From Stichopus chloronotus (lineage: Eukaryota; Echinodermata; Holothuroidea; Aspidochirotida; Stichopodidae), in assembly GCA_021234535.1 (NCBI GenBank), contig CM037849.1:15888274-15952273 (forward strand): a stretch of 64,000 nt of DNA, given 5' to 3'. Every line of letters begins with the position of its first letter. The first letter of the stretch is position 1. Positions 1 to 11,572 of this stretch are shown in pieces. Under the pieces are notes generated by a model. That model did not search any database and was not told the DNA's origin. It worked only from the letters and a program-made list of their open reading frames with translations. Made by a program: the position numbers and the translations under genes.

Positions 1-469
1 TCTACATCTGAAAATAATGCAATAATGCAATAAAGACATTTCACCTTGTACTCATCAGCGCATTCATTCAAGCGTAGCCCTGGTTTTCTGCAAATGAATT
101 AACGTATGGGTGAATTGGGTTTTGTCGCTCAAGCCTAGAAAGCCTCTCAACAATTTCTCTCTGTCTTTGCTTATGTTGGTATGCCTTGAATTTGAATAGC
201 TAATAGAAGCAGATCAAATACTCCCATTGATACTCCCATTGTAGATTAGGATTACAATGAATGTATGAGCTAACAGTGTTGCGGAGTGTGTCCATAATAA
301 GACCAACATAAATTGGTTCTTCTAAAAGGGAAGTATTTAATTTCCACAGACTTATGCTCCACCTCTGCTTACCATGATTTGGAGGGTCAGTGATACAAAT
401 GAATGATCTAAACCGAATAGCGACAAATTAGAGCTTAATGTGTAAGTATGATTAGATTCAATAAAACGT

Positions 470-1360
470 CTAATCTACAATGAATGAAAGCATCAATATT
501 AGAATGCCACGCAAAGGAATTAGAATAAGGATTTCTTTCCCTCCAAATATCATTAAATCAATCCTACTTGTCCTAAACTTTGTTAGTGGAAGTCCACTAG
601 ATACTTCATGATCTAAGTTTAGTACCAGGTTAAAGTCTCTACCCCAAATGACAAAATTCCCATCGTGATGAGTAATATAATTATCAACATTAAAGTGAAT
701 AAGTTGGTCACGCTGCAACATACGTTAATTAACATAAGGTCCACAAAATACAAAAACACACCAGAAAATGACGACTGGCACGGGTCAATGGTTGCCTCTT
801 ACTAAGATCATCACTTGCTGATGTATAAAATTTTCTGTGTCGACTCCAGTCGCTTGGATAAAAATTATGAAGAAGGTTGATATGCAAAACCAAAGTATTA
901 ACTAGATGAATCTCTTAAATTTTCTGACGAAAATAGCAGTTTTGTACCTTGATTGTAAAGTTGGCTTACTTGTGAGCTTCAGTTCCTCTTTTCCAGTCGA
1001 TCTACTTTTGTCAGATCGTTGGATAGTAATGTATGGGTCTTTCTCGAGAGCTCGACGTTGAGATTTAAAGACCATCATTTTATCCTGGTATGCCATGGTG
1101 TGACCTGGTCTCTTGGGGTAAGCCCTTACATCTCGATGAGCTCGTTCAATTCTCACATATGTTACCCCAAGCTTTTTCAAAATGTTACCTTCTTCAGTGT
1201 CAGGGAACCCAACAATTCGAATGATGTTTCGTCTCGAAGACTGTTCCTGAACGTTGAGTTTGTCAGCATAATCAGAGTCAACTTTCTTCAGTTTTAACAG
1301 CACATCTTTCAGGGTTTTGAAGTATAACTGGATTTCGCTTTCCATGATTTTCGAGTTCAT
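470..1360 (-). mobile_element. L1-like LINE remnant, copy 1 (ORF1 and endonuclease start)
   Basis: On the minus strand, 1360-902 is an uninterrupted 152-codon frame like the RRM region of L1-type ORF1 proteins (EQSSRRNIIRIVGFPDTEE, then KKLGV, IERAHR, AYQDKMMVFKSQRRALE). It is followed at 721-470 by the start of an APE-type endonuclease (NFVIWGRDFNLVLNLDHEVSSG, compare the usual GGDFN motif). This ORF1-then-ORF2 order fits a LINE. The reverse transcriptase is missing and the endonuclease breaks off, so the element is dead. A near-identical copy lies at 32805-33633. The family match is from recognised motifs only. Confidence 0.7.
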
Positions 1361-3090
1361 CCGCTATTTTGAAATGAATTAAATTGCTTCATTAAAGTTG
1401 TTTTCCAGTGTCTTAAAAAAATTGTCATACAAACGTGAAAGACCTCTATCGTTATACTAAAATCATAGCTGAGATTTAACTGGTTGTATCTTCAACATCA
1501 GCTACCCGCATAAAGTAATGTGCTTATTAAATTTGTAATTGTCGACAATTTTTTGTGTTGGTGTTTATCTGTGTTACTTTTGGTGTTTATCTGTGACAAT
1601 TCAATTATAAACATATTTGTTTTACTGGAATTTGCATGATCGCAAAAGTGCTAACCACGTGACACGTGATTGCTGAAGTATCATTGTTTGATGAAGTCTT
1701 TGGTGACACCCTTCGGGAGTCTTCATTGGCAGGCGATCCTACGTCAAGAACCATTTTACTCGTTTCTGAACAGTTAGCGTCTTTCTCAACCATGGGAAGT
1801 TTTCAAGAAAGGCAAGTTTGGCCAAATTTTATGAAGAATTTTCTTTGGTGGATTTTTCTGGGATCTGAAATAGTAAGTCTAGTTTTCATATCGTCTATCG
1901 CAACGAATTATTCTAAATGTGAATAAATGGTAATAGTGCATTACTTTCTAAATTTTAAGATCATGATGAAGTATCATCAAATTTATGTTTTTTAATGACT
2001 AATTAAGTAATATAATGTAACAACCTCAAATCTGCGTATATTATTTTTTTATTATTATCATTAATTTCACATCCCCTTTCACAGTACTAAGATAAAAATT
2101 AATTAAACATTCTCTTTATCAGAAGAAATATCATAACGTTGCAAAATAAAATAAATCTTTAGTGCCAAAAATTCAACAATCAAGTATCATTTCATTGATC
2201 ATTGTCTTCAAACAGGCATAAACAGTCTGTTTAGTTTGTTTTGAAGAACTAAGAGAAAAATAAACGCTTAATGTAAGTGTGATTTATTGCAATTTAAGAG
2301 AAATGAACACATTATTGTTCAAAAGTTTGTCGTTACATTTCAACTAGGCCCAAGTTGACTTGAGAACCTTCAACACTTGTAACTATAACTCGCAACCTAT
2401 ATGAGTGCAAAAACAATATAAATTCCTTTTGACCTATAATGTTGGTAACTAAGAATTTACTATATATTGGAGGAATAATTACTGTGTAGTTACATTTACA
2501 TTATAAAACATCTTGCATAATGACAGTCACCCTTTGACCTTGTTCTGTTTTGCAAGTATAATATCTACTTACCAGGTTAATAAAACTGTATAAAAAGTTG
2601 TGAAGTTTAACTTTTATGATAAATGTTTCGCATAAACCACTACTTACTAGAAGTAAACTCACACTTTCAATCAGATTAGCATTCGGAACAACAGTGAACA
2701 ATCAAGACATAAGAAAGAAATTGTTTGTCGTTACTAGAGAGTTCAAAATAAATTTACCCATTAAAGACTTAATAAGCTCTTAAACCTCTCTCTAAAATGC
2801 TCTCCATTTATATCATTAGAACTTTAGGAAATAAATCATTTTCCATGAAGATTATATCCATTTCATTATTTTTATGACACTCACCTCATAACTGAATAGA
2901 TTATCTCCAATTTAATGTGTCTATGTACACAAAGTGCTGTTTAGAAAGCCAGTAAGTGTCTTCTCTATACATACATTTTATCTCAAAATCTACGTTATTA
3001 AGGTTGCTGCTACGTGATGTTATTAATTAGTTGTGTGTTAATTAGATTAAATGAGTAAGTTTGGGGATGTCCGTCTTCAAAACAAACTTA
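1160..3090. repeat. First copy of the direct repeat (partner of 5779-7855)
   Basis: Shares most of its length with 5779-7855 in the same orientation. It begins inside the L1 ORF1 remnant and ends in non-coding AT-rich DNA. The pair flanks relic D. Confidence 0.75.
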
Positions 3091-4985
3091 AAATGTAAAA
3101 TCATACACAAAAATGATCACATCTATAAGCATAACTGTTCACTCCTTCTTTGAATTTTGAAGATAGAATATTGGTTAGGATGTCTAATGATTGAATACGT
3201 TTAAACACCAAATGTACCTCACACTGCTCTTTTATTAAATCATTTTATTTTCACTGTCTTATAAAATGAATAGAAGGAATAGTTACAATAACTAGGGAAG
3301 ATAAATTCTATAAGTAGCGATCGATTTGGTTAAAAGCACATTTGCAACGTTTTATTAATGAAATGAAGGCTCTACTTGAACTGCCTGCCAATGCGCTCAT
3401 TTAATATACGATAAGGTTTTGAAATTGAAAGCAAAATGTTTTCATTTTGCAAAGCTGGTGCGTTCACAGGCGCCCAGAAAAGTGATGTATTGTTGGTTGA
3501 TGCAAAACATCAGTTGCATTACGTTATCATAATGCTGCATAAAAAAATCGTTACAACACATGATATTTATCGAACCAAATACTGATGATAGTCACTGAGG
3601 ACATCAATCGCACGTCATCATGTCGCACATTATACATTTTTCTTGCGCAGTTTTCGTCCCTGAAGATCCCGTGAAGTTGAATTTTTGTATATTGTTCTAC
3701 TGTAATTCTCATACAGAAATGTGGTAGTATTGTCAAGTTACGTTGCATTGGCAATTTGACAGTACTCAGTTCATGGTTGAAAACGTTGCGAAAATACTTC
3801 AAAATTACACAGCCCCAATCATAATATTTACTACATCTGGAAAAGATGTGCTATTTGCTAAATAGAGTTTGACAACTCGAGCAAGAAATGATCTTATCAA
3901 AAGCAAAAGCAAAATCTCAGTAGATGTGAAAGTACTAGGCCGTCTTCGAAATTAAGACATCACTAGGTATTTAAAAATTAAAGATGAAAAGCAACACGTT
4001 AATATAATCACATTTGAAAACCTCAATGTCAAAACTACAACAAGTAAAAAGTCTTTTACTCCATATGCTATGTCCAGTGCTTATTACTCTGGTTTGTTTC
4101 TGTTGTGAATACTTTCTTGAAACTGAAGTTATCGAATAGATTATTATGCCAAAACCCAATGGAGTTCGATCTTTATTTATATTTATTATAATACTGACTG
4201 TAACAAAATCCATTATAGATAATGCTTATTGGAAATCACTTTTCACGAATGAGACTTTTTCTCTAAAACATTTAAGGGTTATGAGCTTAACTTTCAGTAG
4301 TTTTCTGCCTTCCTTCAGATCAGCAAACGTCTCAGTCTCTCTATTATGCCAAGGTTTATTTCATTTGATGAAAGATGTCTTATGATATCGTTCATAGAAC
4401 GTGTAACATACATTTTAAATAGATCTTGCTACGCAGAAAAATTACAAGCATTCGATTGAGAAGAGGAAAACGGACTGCATTTGATGCATTCAACCATGCA
4501 GTAATGATCATACTTAATTTCTGTATGTTAATGTTACGTTAAATTGCAAGCGAAACAGAAGTCGTGGATAAAAGAAAGTTGATATTTCCTAAATTATCGT
4601 AAACCGTAAGACGTATGTTCAATTTTTAACGAAAAACTAAATCTTAATACAGTTTAAGCCAGTGTGATTTGTCTTTCTTCACAAAGACTCTTATCGCGAC
4701 CTCAAGCATGGCGTCAGGTGAGTGGGCATTAGAAAGTTAGCGTTAAGAATGAAAATACTCGTGTAAGAGTATATTAGTGAAGTTGTGCAGCGTGTCATGT
4801 CACGTCAGTGCCCTCTGAAAAAGTTACTGTGTAGAGGCTTAGTACAGCAGACATGTATCCAATATTTGTATCTCAGCATAAGAAGGACTTCAAAAAGAAG
4901 GACTTAAATGAACTTTGCTATGAATGTTATGGAGTTATGTGAAGTGTTTATTAAGATAGTGTAGTATATTGCATTTCCCTAACAG
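3091..4985. other. Non-coding stretch before relic D
   Basis: AT-rich sequence without a recognisable domain. Two possible starts (4146 hydrophobic frame; 4708 short ATG before gtgagt) could be lost first exons of relic D, but neither is supported. Confidence 0.4.
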
Positions 4986-5589
4986 TCTCATCCTATTTTC
5001 TATGGCAACAAGTTGAGTATCCGAGAGATTGTAAAGAAGTACTGATGAGCTGTGAGTTCTTAAATAATACATCTGGAGTGTACATTATTAAACCCGAAGG
5101 ATATCCAGAGCCTTTTGAGGTTTATTGTGACAAAGACCTAGAAACCAGTGGATGGACAGTAAGTATTGTTGTGTTCCATAAATCTCATTCGATATGTTAT
5201 ACATCTTATCTTACAAGAACACTTACGTTTAACTGGAGATTTGATCTTACAAGCAAGAAACATTTATAAGCAAGAAGGGAAGATTATTTGTTTTGTTTTA
5301 ATATCAGACACATTTACTCTGCAGGTATTACAACGACGGTTTACTGGATCTATCAATTTTAATCGAAATTGGGTAGACTTCAAAAACGGATTTGGATATC
5401 TTGGAACACATTTTTGGCTAGGAAATGATAAAATAGCTTTCTTGACTAATCAAAAGCAGTATGAGCTACGACTGGAATTTCAGAATGCTGCAGGGAAGTC
5501 TTATTACATAACTTACCACAACTTCAGAATCTCAGACGAATAAGGAGAGTATTCACTGTCAAGTCTGAAATCTTACAGAGGAACAGGAG
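4986..5589 (+). pseudogene. Relic D: two FREP exons (N-terminal half FReD) with a nonsense codon
   Basis: Exon-3-like 4986-5158 has the same 173-nt length and phase as gene A exon 3 (VEYPRDCKEV, GVYIIKPEGYPEPFEVYC, SGWT then gtaagt). Exon-4-like 5325-5589 follows an acceptor tttactctgcag and reads VLQRRFTGSINFNRNW, GTHFWLGNDKIAFLTNQKQ, then FRISDE followed by an in-frame TAA at 5541-5543 where A and B have Trp. After the stop the frame continues as GEYSLSSL to a phase-1 end. No signal-peptide exon or downstream exons were recognised; an L1-like repeat begins at about 5779. It is most likely a truncated duplicate that lost function recently, since only one disabling change is visible. It could instead be a short truncated isoform of an unseen gene, which is less likely. 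Confidence 0.75.
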
Positions 5590-5778
5590 GTACCTGTGGA
5601 ATACGTTACTTTACGGTTTATTAAGATCATCCTCTAGAATACTTTAGTTAGATTTGTATCAGGTGTTCAGTTTTTCTGTATGAGTGTAAACTGTCTAGTT
5701 TCCTGAACGTATTGTTATCATTATATGTGCAATGGTCCCGTTGATACTGTAAGTTTCACTTTTTCTGTAATTCGTTAT

Positions 5779-7855
5779 TTATGTTACCCCAAGCTTTTTC
5801 AAAATGTTACCTTCTTCAGTGTCAGGGAACCCAACAATTGGAATGATGTTTCGTCTCAAAACTGTTCCTGAACGTTGAGTTTGTCAGCATAATCAGAGTC
5901 AACTTTCTTCAGTTTTAACAGCACATCTTTCAGGGTTTTGAAGTATAACTGGATTTCGCTTTCCATGATTTTCGAGTTCATCCGCTATTTTGAAATGAAT
6001 TAAATTGCTTCATTAAAGTTGTTTTCCAGTGCCTTAAAAAATCGTCATAGAAACGTGAAAGATCTCTATCGTTACAGTAAAATCATAGCTGAGATTAACT
6101 CGTTGTATCTTCAACATAAGCTACCCTCATAAAGGAATGTGTTTATTAAATTTGTAATTGTCGACAATTTTTGTGTGTTGTTGTTCATCTGTGTTATTTT
6201 TGGTGTTTATCTGTGAACATTCAATTCTAAACATATTTGTTTTACTGGCATCTCCATGATAGCAAAAGTGTTTACCACGTGACACATGATTGCTGAAGTA
6301 TCATTGTTTGATGGAATTTTAAGTTTCATCAGAGTCTTATAACTACTTTCATTCTGATAACTCTGATGTACTTGCCAATTAATATTTGAATGTCTTGTTA
6401 GTTAAGATGAATATAGGCGCGTCCTACCTTGAACAAACTCAATCTTTGGTGAAACCCTTCGGGGGTCTTCATTAGCAGGCAATCCTTCGTCAAGAACCAC
6501 TATACTCGTTTCTGAAAAGCGTCTTTCCCAAAGATGGAAGTCTTCAAGAAAGGCAAGTTTGGAAAAATTTTATGACGAATTTTCTTTGGTGGATTTTTCT
6601 GAGATCTATAGTTAGTCTTCTTATCAGACCGTCTATTGCAACGACTTACTCTAAATGCAAAAATAATGAAGGATAAAGTTCTTGCATTACTTTCTAAATT
6701 TTCAGATCATCAAATGTATGTTTTTTGATGAAGAATTAATTAAAATAATGTGACAATCTCAAACATGCTTATAATAAATATTGTTATTTATTATTATTAA
6801 TTTCACATCCTCTTTCACAGTACTAAGATAAATATCAATTAAAAATTCCCGTTATCAGAAGAAATATTATAACGATGCGAAACAAAATAAATCTTTACTG
6901 GCAAAAGTCACCAATCAAATACCCTTTTATTGAATATTGTCTTCACACACAGACATATACAGGAGATAACTTTTAATTTGTATAGTTTGAACTGAAGAAC
7001 TAAAAAAAAAATTAAACGCACACTGTTAGTGTGATTCCTTGCGATTTAAACGAAATGAACACATTGTTGGTCCAAAATTTGTAGTGAACTTTCAACTAAA
7101 CCCAAGTTGAACTGAGAACCTTCAACACTTGTAATTATGACTTGCAACCTATATGAGCTCAAAAACAATATAAGTTATTATTGACTTATAATTTCGGTAA
7201 CTAAGAATTTACTATATATTAGAGGAATATTTGCCTTGTAGGCATTATAAAACATCTTGAACAAAGATATGCATTATTTAACCTTGCTATGTTTTGTAAG
7301 TATAATAACTACTTATCAGTATAATCAAATTTTTAGCACACCGCGTAAGACAGTCAATCCCACGTCATGAATGAGCGAGGGCTTTGAAGTTTAACATTTA
7401 TGATAAATGCTTTTCTTGAACCGTTACTTATTAGAGGAAAACTCACGCTTTCATAGAGATTGGCTTACGGAACAACAGTGAACAATCAAGAAATGACAAC
7501 GAACTTGCTTGTCGGTACTAGAGAGTTCAAAATAAATTCACCGATTAAAGACGTAATAAGCTCTTAAACATCTCTTTCAATTGCACACCGGTTACATTAT
7601 TAAAATTTTTGGAAATGAATTATTATACATGAAGATATATCCATTTCATTATTTTAGAACACTCACTTTAATGCGTCTATATATACAAACTGCTGTTAGT
7701 AAGCCCGTGTCTTCTCTATAGATACATTTTATTTTAGAATCTATATACGTTATTAAGGTTGCTGCGAAGTGATGTTATAAAATAGTTGTGTCTTAATTAG
7801 ATTTAGTGAGTGAGTTTGTTGATGTCCCCTTTCAACATAAAGTTAATCAAATCAA
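5779..7855 (-). repeat. Second copy of the 1160-3090 segment (direct repeat with broken L1 ORF1)
   Basis: The sequence from tatgttaccccaagc at 5779 follows that at about 1158 through to aaggttgctgc (7757; 3001 in copy 1). The ORF1 part is cut at its C-terminal side and carries a 1-base deletion near 5858. It differs by an insertion of about 130 bp at 6311-6441 and one of about 55 bp near 7325-7375. Because the copy extends far beyond the LINE, it is a segmental duplicate and not a separate retrotransposition. Confidence 0.75.
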
Positions 7856-7867
7856 AAGTATATCAAA

Positions 7868-10800
7868 TTATCCGTGACGTCATGAGGTTTTGAATGCTAC
7901 GGTAATGAAATAAAACAGGTGATTTCTCAAGCATATTAACTCAACATTTAGAAACTATTAAAGAATTACAATCATGAAAGTTATTTGTTAAAACATACAA
8001 CATATTATTGATGACCACTTCGGTGTGCAGGGATGTGTAAAAGTAGGAAATTGACTCTTCTTATGAAACGGCTATAAATGTGTTTCCAACAGACTTTGTA
8101 ACATCACTTAGTTATTAGGCAAAATAAAGGGAAATTTGTTGTTATCTCCGTTCCACTGTATTGTATCAGTTTTGTTCCCTTAAATTTCGTAAATGAGTCA
8201 GGTACTCAGCCAATGCAAGACTCAGTTCCGTCCCCATACACACGTGCACCTCAATAAAATAACAGCGTCTCTTCCATTGCGTTTGTCTTTTTAAATATCG
8301 TACATGAGACCTAAAATATCTTTCATTTCCAAAGAGATGCTAGATCAAAGTGTCCACCTACCTTGCTATAATGGAACAGAGAAAGTCTCATTTTGCATCA
8401 TTTAACAAACCGTTGTCCATTACTTGCCAGTCTAGTTCCGCGACATGCATTCGATGAGACTGTCCAGTTTAGGCGAGGATTTAAATGAATGGGTTACGTC
8501 ACCGAATTAACTCAGTGGTTGCTAATAAACTGTACAGTAATCTCTGAAAGTTTAAAAGTGGATGTGTTTTCGTTGAATTATGGTAGCTATTATGTCTTTA
8601 TTTAACATTATTCCAATTACGTTACCGATCTGGAGCCAGGAAATACGGTAGGTGATATTCCACGGTCCTCTTTCATGTGATATGTAATACCGAATTAATT
8701 TATATGGAGCCCACAATTTGCTTACTTTGTCTTTAGAGTGTCATATCTTGATCCGACATACAACGCTAGTTATCTGCCCCTATAACAAACATCGAGTTAG
8801 CTGATACATGAGTGAATGAAGTGACTTTGAGCTGAAGGGTATCAAATCTGAGGGATTTTCGAAAACCAAGTGTGTCGAAAATGAAAGTACAGTGTCAGAA
8901 AATCTGATTGGCTTATCGAATTGTCAGAAGTTTTATACGTTATAGAAAATGTCAATCTGTAATGTATGCAAGACATAACTCTGAGCATCAAGAATCTATC
9001 TGCATGTGACAATAGGCAAAGTGTGTAATGTACAATCCTTGTTTTAAGCCCATCAATTCCAATGGACTGGTACATTTTGCAATCGGGGGATTGGTTCTGT
9101 TCCTTGTAATCAAAAAGGGTGAGGGGGTTACACGAAAAAAAAAAAAAAACAGAGCCATATAAACACAGATTTATGTCACACGAAGCACATTTGAACAAAT
9201 TACATGGAAAAAGTATCTTAGATTGTCCATAGCATGACCACATAACAACAAACTAAAAAAAAAACAAAAAAAAAATGTTGAAAATGTTAGCTGATGTGTC
9301 AGCAGTTGCATGATATAATAATGACGACAAAATAATGCCATCCATAATATTATAAAAGTATGATTGCTGATCTGACTTTACAACTAGGGAGTCTTCACTT
9401 AAGCGATATATAAATAATAGATTTTCTAGAAAATAAGAAGTATCACGTTCTGTAGTGGACACATTCTTACATTCCCGTTTCTTGTCTATGGGTTAATTTT
9501 ACAAAAGCCAGCCTAACTTAGATCGAAAATAATGTATTGCAAAGTTGCAGGATCAAAGGGACTAAATTGCTGGTCTGGCGGACGGGTACAGTGCCAACAT
9601 GCTGGAATAATGACGAGAAAATAGTGACCAAAATATGTTTGCTGAAGTACTCTTCTTTCTCAGTTATGGAAAGAAGATACATGGAGAGATTCACGGAAAA
9701 ATCGGAAAAAAATAAATTCAATGAATAACTAAACATTACAGAACAATCACGTCATAAAGAACAAAGAGACGTGAACCTATCTGCCTTCAAACAAAAGTAA
9801 ATTGCAATTACTGACACTGTTCATGTGGTTCATACATCCGTATTTTCTGTATTAATCCAATCTGATCTTTTTATAAAGAATCAATGACACAGGAGTCTCT
9901 TATATTTATCTCTGACAGTTTCTGGGATAATTGTTGCAATTCGCCGCTAAACAGTATTTGAATGCCATGTGTTGTAGGGCTGTACATGTTAGCTGGATTT
10001 AAACATCAGTATTTATTCACAAAAGGCTCGACGGTTATGTGTATTTTACTAACAAAAAGGAAGGAAGTATTAATTGTGCGATCAATATTTGATTTGAGGC
10101 AATTTAAGCAATTCTGAAGGTTAATTTGGCAAGTTTGTTTTCAGCTACGTTACCTATGTATGAAAAAGTCCTGAAAAGCTACCCCATACAACAATTGGTT
10201 TGTGTCAACGGCTTGTGTAATCACTAATCTAACAATACAGTGCAATGGGTTTACAGAGAACAAGTGTGTTCTCGCAATTGATTTCCATTTTCGTGGTAAA
10301 TAACTCCAATTAGGTATTAACAAATGAGTTCACCAAGACAGATGTGAGTATTTAGTTCGGTAAAACAATAAAACAATTTGCACATACAACAAAAAAGATC
10401 GAACTTCATCTTAAAAAAAACCCAGCGTATTCAATACAATAGAAACAAAGCTCAATGTGTCCATGTGTAGACTTAGTATAATATGACGCCCTTGCCTGAA
10501 CTTCTTACCCAACGTATTCATTTATAGTTAATTTTTGTCACTCGAAAAAAAAAAAAAAATTCCAGTGACAGCTAAAAGTTCTGTTTTCTGCAATTGAATA
10601 TCCACCGTTGTCTAGGCTTACAGCAGATGTTCATACTTGACCAAGAATATTGTACACCTTTGATTACCTACACATATTAAGATGAACACATACTGACAGA
10701 TTTAATTAGGACAGTCACAGATTGTGTATCCACTTCTAATATTCATCACCTGTCTGGTGTGCAAAACATACCACTAGACAAATACGTCATACAATATATC

Positions 10801-11346
10801 AGCATATTATATTTTGATATAGTATAGTGTATACCATAAGATACATAACCTGAAACTGCAACAATATTTTGAGGTGTGTAATTCAATGCATGTTCTTTTT
10901 ATTCCCTGTTGATTGTATTTTCTTTTTGTGGAGTGCGATTTTATTTAACCAAAAATAGTTTTATTTATTGTGCTAATTACTCGAGATTGACTAATATACC
11001 TCTTTCAGGATATAATTGCTGTATCATACTGACGTAAAGCATTTTGTGTAGCTCATTTCGTAATTCCATCAATCCTAAATACAACAGTTTCAATATAGTA
11101 TAAAGAAAATGGTTAGTATTCTTCGCATGATACCATGAATCTAATGATATAAATGTTAACGAAGTAGGTATTACTTCGCATATAGAGTACGTGTGGATTT
11201 TGACTATTGACAGTCTGTTTCAACAGCGCAAGAGCTTCTTCTGTTGGTTTGGACAGGCCATTTAAACGTTGATGTGATTTTTTACGGAAGCCCATTTGAA
11301 ACGTTAAAGTATGACGCGTGGGATGTGAATATTAAAATAGTTCTCA
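7868..11346. other. Upstream region of gene A (non-coding)
   Basis: Closely matches 34848-38575 upstream of gene B. It has poly-A/T runs (for example 9136-9150) and no protein domain. Minus-strand frames near 8842-9462 are also open in unit B but resemble nothing I know. Confidence 0.5.
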
Positions 11347-11350
11347 ACAT

Positions 11351-11419
11351 CACGTGATCAAGACAAGTCTAACTATTTTGCAAGTGATGTGCTTGGACTG
11401 CCATCGGTAATGTCACGTG
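11351..11419. promoter_or_regulatory. Pair of CACGTG E-boxes upstream of gene A
   Basis: Perfect CACGTG palindromes lie at 11351-11356 and 11414-11419, about 220 and 155 bp before the ATG. The same pair with the same 63-bp spacing occurs upstream of gene B. They could bind bHLH factors. They may lie in a 5' UTR intron, because an acceptor-like ttccattttcag directly precedes the ATG. Confidence 0.3.
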
Positions 11420-11546
11420 GCCGATCATTAAATGAAGACAGACGTCGAGTTCAAGCAATGGCAGCAAAAATAAATTTATTCGTCATCACTTTGTCGAAAA
11501 GTAAGAGTCGCCAAAGCTTCAAAGAAGTTAAGCCAAAACTTCTTCA

Positions 11547-11572
11547 CTTTGTCCTTTGTTCCATTTTCAGAA
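11547..11572 (+). other. Acceptor-like site immediately before the start codon (gene A; also B and C)
   Basis: A pyrimidine tract plus CAG ends two bases before the ATG in all three genes (A ttccattttcag, B the same at 38789-38800, C cctcctctttgcag ending at 60462). This suggests a spliced non-coding first exon upstream that I cannot locate. It supports the chosen ATG, which lies in the same place in all three. Confidence 0.5.

Noticed and set aside
4146..4385. Hydrophobic start resembling a signal peptide upstream of relic D
   Set aside because: No good donor at the expected length and no similarity to exon 1 of A, B or C; AT-rich DNA often gives Ile/Phe-rich frames.
4708..4717. Short ATG stretch directly before gtgagt, a possible first exon of relic D
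   Set aside because: Only ten coding bases, no signal peptide and no counterpart in the intact genes.
5779..7855. A separate LINE insertion at 5779
   Set aside because: Homology with 1160-3090 runs well past the LINE into unrelated flanking DNA, so it is a segmental copy.
8842..9462. Minus-strand open frames also open in unit B (35753-36419)
   Set aside because: Recent duplication alone explains their retention. They differ by indels and frame breaks, include homopolymer-coded Phe runs and show no domain.
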